64,000 nt of DNA from CAADGU01 sp035444285 (lineage in GTDB: Bacteria > Chloroflexota > Anaerolineae > Promineifilales > Promineifilaceae): the NCBI GenBank assembly GCA_035444285.1, contig DAOMOK010000011.1, positions 167,555 through 231,554 of the forward strand. Reading direction: 5' to 3'. Made by a program: the position numbers and the translations under genes. This document shows positions 58,365 to 64,000 of this stretch, piece by piece. The notes under the pieces are model-generated. The model worked only from the letters and a program-made list of their open reading frames with translations. It searched no databases and was not told the DNA's origin. Numbering within the stretch: position 1 is the stretch's first letter; each line of letters starts with the position of its first letter.

Positions 58365-60244
58365 TGAAAAGTGAAAATCGCTCGCCGCGACGGCGGTTAC
58401 TGCGCAATATCCTGCTGGGCGTGATCCTGTTCCTGGTGTATGCCTATGCGGTGCAGGTTGTTAAAATAGACTTGCGTGTACCTCAGGAACCCACAAGGCA
58501 GGAAAATCTGGCCAATTTGCTGCGGCAGATGTCCCGCCCTGATATTTTTGCCTATACCTACGAGACCCAACGTAACAGCCTTTCTTTTCGCGCGCCTTGC
58601 CCGGAAGAGGTGCGGGGTTCTCAGATTACGTATGACGGCCGTACCATCACCTTATCCCCTAACTGTGCCAACACAACCCAAGACCCACTGACCTTGAGCG
58701 GCGCCGGCTTCCCCCCATTTGCACGGGGCGTGTTGCGTTGGTACCCGCCTGGCGAGGGGGCGCCGTCCCGCCAACTGGCGAACTTCCGGGCCGATGATCA
58801 GGGTCAGTTTGTGGTTCGTTTTACCATGCCCGATGTGCGCGAATCGGATGAGCCGCAGCGCATAGAGATCGAGGAGATTTTAGACAGCCAGATCGCCGGC
58901 CTGAGCGATGCGGCCAAATTGACCTGGGAGCGCATTCTGGAAACGGTTTTGATAGCTCTGATGGCTTCCACGCTGGCGACCGTTGTGGCTGTGCCCGTTT
59001 CTTTCCTGGCAGCGCGCAATCTCATGGCAGGGGCCAAAGCGCCGTTGGCCGCCGTGATGGCCGCAATCACGGCCGTGCCCATCGGCATCTTCCTGGCCCG
59101 GCTGGTAGCCCGGCCATTGGTCAGCCTGGCGCTTTCTCTTACCGAGTGGTCCACCATTCTGGCACTGGGCGTCATGCTCTTAGCTCTGGTGCTGGTGTGG
59201 CCTGTTTTGCGCCTGGGGTCACCGGCCGCCACCGATAGTGACCATCACGATAGTACCCATCACGATAGTGCCCATCACGATGGCGGCAAACAACCCTTGA
59301 GCAAACGTATTTTCGCCTGGGTGCGCATTGGATTGGCGCTGTTGCTGCTGCTCTTGAGTTTACTGTTGTTGGCCAATATGGGTCTGCTGTTTGGGCGTTG
59401 GCTGACACCCCTGTCAGGCAGTCTGAGCTTTTTAGCTACCTTTGTGGTGGTGATTTCAGATCTGGTCAAGGTGATGTTTCCCATTTTTATGGCGTTGGTG
59501 GCCCTATTTGTGGGCATTTCTTGGGGCAACCGTTATGGTGAAGAAGCCATGTCGCGGCTGCCAGAGAGGCCGGCGCGTTTGCTCACAGGGGTACTCACCG
59601 GCACGGGCACGGCCGTACTCATTTACGGTATCGGCGCTATGCTCAACTGGTTTTACGCCTTTGAAAATCCGCAATACTGGACGACCATACCGGCGCTGGT
59701 GGGCGGTGTCGTTTTGGGATTGGCTGCGTTGACGGTGCCACCACGACGCCCGCTCCCCACTGGCATGTTCATTTACACCGTGACACGCGGTGTCTTAAAT
59801 CTGCTGCGGGCCATCGAGCCGATTATCCTGGGCATCATCTTTATCGCCTGGGTCGGTTTGGGGCCGTTTGCCGGGGTGCTGGCGTTGACCCTCAACTCCA
59901 TTGCCGATCTGGGCAAACTGTTCTCGGAACAGGTGGAAAACATTGAGCAAGGCCCCCTGGAAGCGATTACCGCCACCGGCGCCAATCGGCTGCAAACCAT
60001 TGTCTTTGCGGTCGTTCCGCAAATCGTTCCCCCCTTCATAGCCTTCGCTTTTTATCGTTGGGACATCAATGTGCGTCTGTCAACGATCATTGGCATTGTG
60101 GGTGGCGGCGGCATTGGCGTGATTTTGCTGCGCTATGCCAATTTGTTGCAATACCGGCAAGTGGCCGTGACGATAATTGCCATTGCCGTTATGGTCAGCC
60201 TGTTGGACTACGTGAGTGCTACATTGCGTAAACGGCTCATATAG
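58364..60244 (+). CDS. phnE: PhnE-type permease 1 with extracytoplasmic and membrane insertions
   Basis: A 626-residue permease, more than twice the usual PhnE length. After helix 1 comes a soluble outside domain (about 60-175) with two Cys and an Ig-like end (LSGAGFPPFARGVLRW, ADDQGQFVVRFTMPDV). The permease core starts at ETVLIALMASTLATV...SFLAARNLM. It is then interrupted by about 240 residues with some six helices and a His-rich loop, and resumes at GVLNLLRAIEPIILG with the ATPase-contact EAA-like loop EAITATGANRLQ. The second permease gene starts one base after the stop if its GTG is used. Confidence 0.85.
   Translation: MKSENRSPRRRLLRNILLGVILFLVYAYAVQVVKIDLRVPQEPTRQENLANLLRQMSRPDIFAYTYETQRNSLSFRAPCPEEVRGSQITYDGRTITLSPNCANTTQDPLTLSGAGFPPFARGVLRWYPPGEGAPSRQLANFRADDQGQFVVRFTMPDVRESDEPQRIEIEEILDSQIAGLSDAAKLTWERILETVLIALMASTLATVVAVPVSFLAARNLMAGAKAPLAAVMAAITAVPIGIFLARLVARPLVSLALSLTEWSTILALGVMLLALVLVWPVLRLGSPAATDSDHHDSTHHDSAHHDGGKQPLSKRIFAWVRIGLALLLLLLSLLLLANMGLLFGRWLTPLSGSLSFLATFVVVISDLVKVMFPIFMALVALFVGISWGNRYGEEAMSRLPERPARLLTGVLTGTGTAVLIYGIGAMLNWFYAFENPQYWTTIPALVGGVVLGLAALTVPPRRPLPTGMFIYTVTRGVLNLLRAIEPIILGIIFIAWVGLGPFAGVLALTLNSIADLGKLFSEQVENIEQGPLEAITATGANRLQTIVFAVVPQIVPPFIAFAFYRWDINVRLSTIIGIVGGGGIGVILLRYANLLQYRQVAVTIIAIAVMVSLLDYVSATLRKRLI
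59234..59278. repeat. Three 15-bp tandem units encoding a His-rich loop
   Basis: GATAGTGACCATCAC and two near copies in frame give DSDHHDSTHHDSAHHD in the cytoplasmic loop of permease 1. The period of 15 differs from the 7-bp spacers. Confidence 0.9.
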
Positions 60245-60295
60245 GTGTTGGTTGCTCGTCTTCAACAACCAATCACCCCTGACGCATCACAAAAT

Positions 60296-61831
60296 ATGAC
60301 TGCATTAAACGAAAAATCGAGTTCGTTATCCCCTGGTAAGAGAGCCTTGCGCACATTTCTCGTGGTTGTGCTGCTCATCGTTGTTTATGCGTATGCGGTA
60401 GAGATAACGCAGGTCAACCTGGAAACACCGACGCAGCCCAGACGCCAGGCGCAGTTATTTAACGTTTTGCAGGCGCTGGCGCGTCCTGATATTTTCATTA
60501 CGGACGCGGCGACAGGCCAGATAACGGGACTGAGCGCCACCACCAAAGTGACGTTGGAACGCATGGCGGAAACTATTCTCATGGCCTTGATGGCTTCCAC
60601 AGTTGGCACTATCCTGGCAGTGCCCGTGTCGTTCCTGGCTGCCCGTAATTTGATGGAACCGGTGACAATGCCGCTGGCGGCCATTATGGCGGCGATTATT
60701 GCCTTCCCTGTTGGTGGGTGGGTGGCTGGCCAGGTAGCCACTGTTTTATTTGGCTATGCGGCGGAAGTCAGCGCCGAACCGTGGCGGGGATTGATCGCGT
60801 TAATCCTGGTTGTTTTCCTGCTCTGGCTCCTGCTGCGGGTGCGGGTTGGCGGGCCAACAACTGCGGCCACACGGCCGTCTCGCCAGGAGACCGTTTTGCT
60901 TAATTTGCGTTTAGGCGTGGCTATGTTATTCGCTTTTTTTGCCCTGGGACTGATAGCGGAGCTGGGGATAGTGGCCGGTCGCCAGATTCAAGCGGCGTTG
61001 GGGCCTGTGTGGGGTTTTATTGGCAACTTTATTTTTGTGGTGGCCTACTTCATTCGCATGGCCACACCAGCCTTGATGTGGCTGTTGGGCGGGCTGGTGG
61101 CTATGTCTTGGGGCAGCCATTATGGGCAGGAAGCGGTGCTTTCCTGGTCACGGTCAGCGGCGCGGTTGGTGACGGCCGTGTTAACAGCGGTGGGTGCGGC
61201 TATCTCCGTTTATGCCATAGGGTACATGCTGGCCTGGCTTTACCTGCCAGACAGACCAGAGCTTTGGACGACTATACCGGCCATCATAGCCGCCATAGTC
61301 GGGGCCGTGGTCGGGTTGTGGCTTGATCCCAAACGGCCGTTTCCCATCGGTCTGGCCATCTACACCGTTTGCCGCACTCTCCTCAACATCCTGCGCTCTA
61401 TTGAATCTCTCATTTTGGCTATCGTCTTTGTCATTTGGGTGGGCATTGGCCCCTTCGCCGGTTTCATGGCGCTCACTTTCCACTCCATTGCCGCCTTGGG
61501 TAAACTATTCTCAGAGCAAGTGGAAAGTATCTCTGATGGGCCGGTAGAAGCTATCACCGCTACCGGCGCTAACCGCATTCAAGTGATCGTGTATGCGGTC
61601 ATCCCCCAGATCATCCCTCCCTATATCGCCTTCTCCTTTTACCGCTGGGACATCAATGTGCGTATGTCCACCATCATTGGTTTCGTCGGCGGTGGCGGCA
61701 TCGGTTTTGTGTTATCGCAAAACATACAACAACTGCGCTATCAGCAGGCCAGTGTGATGATGCTGGCTATTGCCCTGGTGGTAAGCTTGCTGGATTATGC
61801 CAGTTCGGAGATACGGAGCCGGGTTATTTAG
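60296..61831 (+). CDS. phnE: PhnE-type permease 2 with membrane insertion
   Basis: A 511-residue paralogue of the preceding permease. It shares helix 1, a short outside segment and the core start ETILMALMASTVGTI...SFLAARNLM. An insertion of about 215 membrane-rich residues follows, and then the second core half, LLNILRSIESLILAIVFVIWVG and EAITATGANRIQVIVYAV. It lacks the Ig-like domain and His-rich loop of permease 1. The pair probably forms a heterodimeric channel. Two starts are possible: ATG at 60296 (used) or GTG at 60245 directly after the previous stop; neither has a good ribosome site. Confidence 0.83.
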   Translation: MTALNEKSSSLSPGKRALRTFLVVVLLIVVYAYAVEITQVNLETPTQPRRQAQLFNVLQALARPDIFITDAATGQITGLSATTKVTLERMAETILMALMASTVGTILAVPVSFLAARNLMEPVTMPLAAIMAAIIAFPVGGWVAGQVATVLFGYAAEVSAEPWRGLIALILVVFLLWLLLRVRVGGPTTAATRPSRQETVLLNLRLGVAMLFAFFALGLIAELGIVAGRQIQAALGPVWGFIGNFIFVVAYFIRMATPALMWLLGGLVAMSWGSHYGQEAVLSWSRSAARLVTAVLTAVGAAISVYAIGYMLAWLYLPDRPELWTTIPAIIAAIVGAVVGLWLDPKRPFPIGLAIYTVCRTLLNILRSIESLILAIVFVIWVGIGPFAGFMALTFHSIAALGKLFSEQVESISDGPVEAITATGANRIQVIVYAVIPQIIPPYIAFSFYRWDINVRMSTIIGFVGGGGIGFVLSQNIQQLRYQQASVMMLAIALVVSLLDYASSEIRSRVI

Positions 61832-61892
61832 TAGTTGCAAGTGGCAAGTGGCAGGTAGTAGGTAACTACCTGTCACCTGCCACCTGCAACTA
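61831..61892. repeat. GGCAAGT heptamers folded as a hairpin after the transporter operon
   Basis: GTAGTTGCAAGTGGCAAGTGGCAGGTAG on the left (given as GTTGCAA, GTGGCAA, GTGGCAG units) faces ACCTGCCACCTGCAACTA on the right. It begins with the last base of the stop codon and could end the operon transcript. A lone -10 TATAAT follows at about 61915. Confidence 0.8.
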
Positions 61893-62037
61893 GCCGCCTG
61901 CTCGCTTTGTCAGGTATAATGCCCTCCTAAACTGGCAATTACACGCCAACTATCCTATTTAACTTTGCACCCAGATGTAGTACCCTGGCATGAAAATTTT
62001 GACGCTTTGCACGTGATGTTGGAGGTTATGCCGTCAC

Positions 62038-63927
62038 ATGGCAGCCCTAAAAGAACCTGCTGTACCGGATAATAAAACCACAGACAAACCCGTATCTCCC
62101 CCGGAAACAGCCCAATCACAGACAAAAAACGGGAGCAACGGCCGTAAACCCGGCTTCATTTCCCGTTTTCGGCGCGAAAAAGAAGAATGGCTGGATGTTA
62201 CCGGCTATCTGGTGGAAGGCTTAACCACCGACAAGCCTGTCATCATTCATACCGATGGCACAGTAGTCGGCCATATTGTCGCTCCCAAAGTGATTGTCAA
62301 GGGCACCATTACCGGCTCAGCTTACTGCCACAGCCTGGAGGTAGCCGCAACCGGGCACATTTTGGGTGACGTGTATGCTGTTTCTTTCACCGTTCAGCCC
62401 GGCGGCAAGGTGCAGGGCTGGATGAGCAGCATAGATGAGGCCGACCTGGCCCGCTACCGGGCCACCGGTACGCTCATAGATGAACCCCGCCTGGTAAGCC
62501 AGACCGACAGGCTGCCTGAAAAGCTAGATACCGGTTTTCTCACGCACAACGAATCCGAAATGGAGTCGCTCCATTTGCTGCAATTGGAACTGGCTGCAGC
62601 GCTGGCTTCCCGCTATGAGATGGAGCAGGATTTTGAAAAGCGGTTGACGGAGATGGCCGGCGAGGCGTATGGCAAAATCAATTCTCTGACGGAACAATTG
62701 ACGGCCGTGCGCAGCGAACTCACCGGCCAAAATCGCAGCCTGGACGAAAATCAGGAAGTCATCCGCCAGCAGAAAACCCAAATAGAACGACAAAGCAACG
62801 AACTAACCATCGCCCGCGAATTGATGACCGACCAGAACCAGGAATTGAGCGAACTGCGCGATCTCTACAATGACCTGCGCCATAAACATACCATCCTGGT
62901 GGCCGAAAAAGCAGAAGTGGACGCCGCGCTGGAAGCCCTCACCAAAGAAAACGAAAACTACGCCCAACGGTTGGAAAGCCTGGAGACGGTCCACCGCAAC
63001 AATATGCAGTATCAGGCCGACCAGGAAGATTCGTTGGTGCGCTGGCAAGAATTGGCCGAGGTCAAGGAAAAACGGGCTGCCGAATTGGAAACCCAACTGC
63101 AAAAGATGCAGTTCCAACTGGAAGAAAGCGCCAATACCATCAACCTGCTGCGCGAACAGCGGCATGACCTGGACGAGGAACTGGAAAAGGCGTTGGCCGA
63201 TCTGCGCGGATTACAAGGAAGCAAGACACGGCCGTTGGTAGATGCGGCGGCTCTGGCGGAACTGACCGACCGTATTACCCAATTGGAAACCGAATTGGCG
63301 GATGCTGAGCAGGAATACCTGGAGCAGATCATCTGGTATAAGGCCAATTTGGAAAGCTCACGCTCTGAACTGGAAGCGGCGCGAGAAACGGCCGTAGCCC
63401 AAACCAGTCAAATCGAGCGGCTGCAAACGGAAATGGAAGAAATGCAGGCCACTCTGGCGCAGCAGCAAGCCGACATTCTCACCTGGCAAGAAAAGCTGGC
63501 AAAGCAGCAAGAAACGACGCAATGGCAAGAGCAAGAGGTGGTGAAGTGGCAAACGGCCGTGGCCGAAAAAGAAACCATCTGGCGCAACCAGACCGAAGAA
63601 CTGCAACACACCATCACCTTGCTTAAAGCCGACAAGAAAAACATGCAGGCCACCCTGCGCGAAAGCCAGAATCAATTGCAGGCCAGCGAAGCCGAAGTAA
63701 ACCGTTACCTGCAAGAAACCCGCACCCAGGGTGAACGCCTGGCCGAAATCCATGCCCGCCTGGTGGAACGTGAGGTACAATTAAAACAGCTTGGCGGGCA
63801 GTTCAAACAGGCGCGGGAGATGATTGAAAAACAAAACCAGACCATCAAACAAATGAAAGAGATGGCCTCCGAAAAAATCCGCGCTCTGCAAGCGGAAAAC
63901 GTGCGCTTGCAAGCGAAAGGTAATTGA
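62038..63927 (+). CDS. Bactofilin domain fused to a long coiled coil
   Basis: A 629-residue protein. Residues about 50-150 form a bactofilin/DUF583-type beta-helix (DVTGYLVEGLTTDKPVIIHTDG, then GHIVAPKVIVKGTITGSAYC and GHILGDVYAVSFTVQPGGKVQG). From about 175 to the end is almost unbroken coiled coil rich in Glu, Gln and Leu, some 450 residues, with regular heptads such as LTEQLTAVRSELTGQNRSLDEN in parts. Bactofilins polymerise without nucleotide as cell-shape scaffolds; the coiled coil could tether or bundle them. Basic RKPGFISRFRREKEEW precedes the core. GGAGG lies 12 bases before the ATG, rather far. Confidence 0.82.
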   Translation: MAALKEPAVPDNKTTDKPVSPPETAQSQTKNGSNGRKPGFISRFRREKEEWLDVTGYLVEGLTTDKPVIIHTDGTVVGHIVAPKVIVKGTITGSAYCHSLEVAATGHILGDVYAVSFTVQPGGKVQGWMSSIDEADLARYRATGTLIDEPRLVSQTDRLPEKLDTGFLTHNESEMESLHLLQLELAAALASRYEMEQDFEKRLTEMAGEAYGKINSLTEQLTAVRSELTGQNRSLDENQEVIRQQKTQIERQSNELTIARELMTDQNQELSELRDLYNDLRHKHTILVAEKAEVDAALEALTKENENYAQRLESLETVHRNNMQYQADQEDSLVRWQELAEVKEKRAAELETQLQKMQFQLEESANTINLLREQRHDLDEELEKALADLRGLQGSKTRPLVDAAALAELTDRITQLETELADAEQEYLEQIIWYKANLESSRSELEAARETAVAQTSQIERLQTEMEEMQATLAQQQADILTWQEKLAKQQETTQWQEQEVVKWQTAVAEKETIWRNQTEELQHTITLLKADKKNMQATLRESQNQLQASEAEVNRYLQETRTQGERLAEIHARLVEREVQLKQLGGQFKQAREMIEKQNQTIKQMKEMASEKIRALQAENVRLQAKGN

Positions 63928-64000
63928 GTACATCGTTAAATAAGTCGTAACTATTCAGGTGTGAGTTGAGGCATGAGGAGCTCGCCTTCAAAGAGGGAAC

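Larger units (their letters stand above)
1071..63560. repeat. Highly iterated palindrome ACGGCCGT, about 139 copies
   Basis: A hand count of the exact 8-mer gives about 139 copies from 1071 to 63553, one per 460 bases on average. Independence at about 56% G+C predicts about 1.5. Copies occur in all three reading phases (coding Thr-Ala-Val, Gly-Arg or Arg-Pro), on genes of both orientations and in spacers. Flanking bases vary. Gaps include 8.5-12.0 kb (nosZ) and 20.2-22.5 kb (toxin-antitoxin region). Confidence 0.95.

Noticed and set aside
1..64000. tRNA, rRNA, prophage or integrase signatures
   Set aside because: No cloverleaf with a TTCGA-type arm, no rRNA-like sequence and no integrase or phage proteins were recognised in any spacer or frame.

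Overview
The window looks like a chromosomal segment of a filamentous-type Chloroflexota bacterium (Anaerolineae/Ardenticatenia-like; inferred). The grounds are a clade II nitrous oxide reductase cluster, lipoproteins with a Val/Glu/Thr-rich stalk after the lipobox, a secreted protein with an 'FLPAIANV'-type motif, DUF4058 and DUF72 proteins, several toxin-antitoxin pairs, a bactofilin with a long coiled coil, and unusually dense short repeats. No rRNA, tRNA, CRISPR array, phage or complete insertion sequence was seen.

Layout. 0-3.8 kb: the 3' part of a fused glycyl-tRNA synthetase and a DAHP synthase. 3.8-12.1 kb (minus strand): a denitrification module in the order CRP/FNR-type regulator, nosZ, NosB-like membrane protein, nosD-nosF fusion, nosY, nosL, cytochrome c lipoprotein and a DUF1858 protein. 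A CRP/FNR-like palindrome lies upstream of nosZ. 12.3-17.5 kb: a DUF72 protein, membrane proteins, a secreted TPR protein and a MazEF pair. 17.7-23.8 kb: P5C dehydrogenase, a two-subunit CoA-transferase whose genes are separated by a DUF433/DUF5615 cassette, a Phd/VapC pair and a class III aminotransferase. 23.8-25.9 kb: a Ktr/Trk-type potassium system. 26-31.9 kb: an arrestin-like pair, a histone-deacetylase-like enzyme, PhoU, GltX and RodA. 32-33.9 kb: minCDE. 34.2-36.2 kb: divergent AmmeMemoRadiSam enzyme and MEMO protein. 36.2-44.4 kb: an RCK protein, YccF, TrpA, a polytopic membrane protein, a DUF255 protein and a frameshifted phosphotransferase. 44.5-52 kb: a glycosidase/O-antigen-ligase fusion, DUF4058, a glycosyltransferase, an alkyltransferase-like protein, a response regulator and decayed gene pieces. 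52-56 kb: dnaE. 56.3-61.8 kb: a phosphonate-type ABC transporter with two unusually large permeases. 62-63.9 kb: a bactofilin/coiled-coil protein.

Two genome-wide sequence habits stand out. First, the palindrome ACGGCCGT occurs about 139 times by hand count, against about 1.5 expected from base composition, in genes and spacers alike. Second, most spacers carry arrays of short repeats with a strict 7-bp period but many different unit sequences, often folded as inverted pairs. These arrays reach into genes: they encode parts of signal peptides (nosL, nosD), in-frame cytoplasmic loops (38726-40681 and 44556-47678) and the last residues and stop codons of many proteins. The combination recalls HIP1 and heptanucleotide STRR repeats of filamentous cyanobacteria, but with different sequences.

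How the genes work together: nosZDFYL and the associated cytochrome make an N2O-respiration unit, probably switched on by the adjacent CRP/FNR-type regulator. MinCDE, RodA and the bactofilin belong to cell shape and division. The glycosidase/ligase fusion, the glycosyltransferase and the polytopic protein point to cell-surface glycans.
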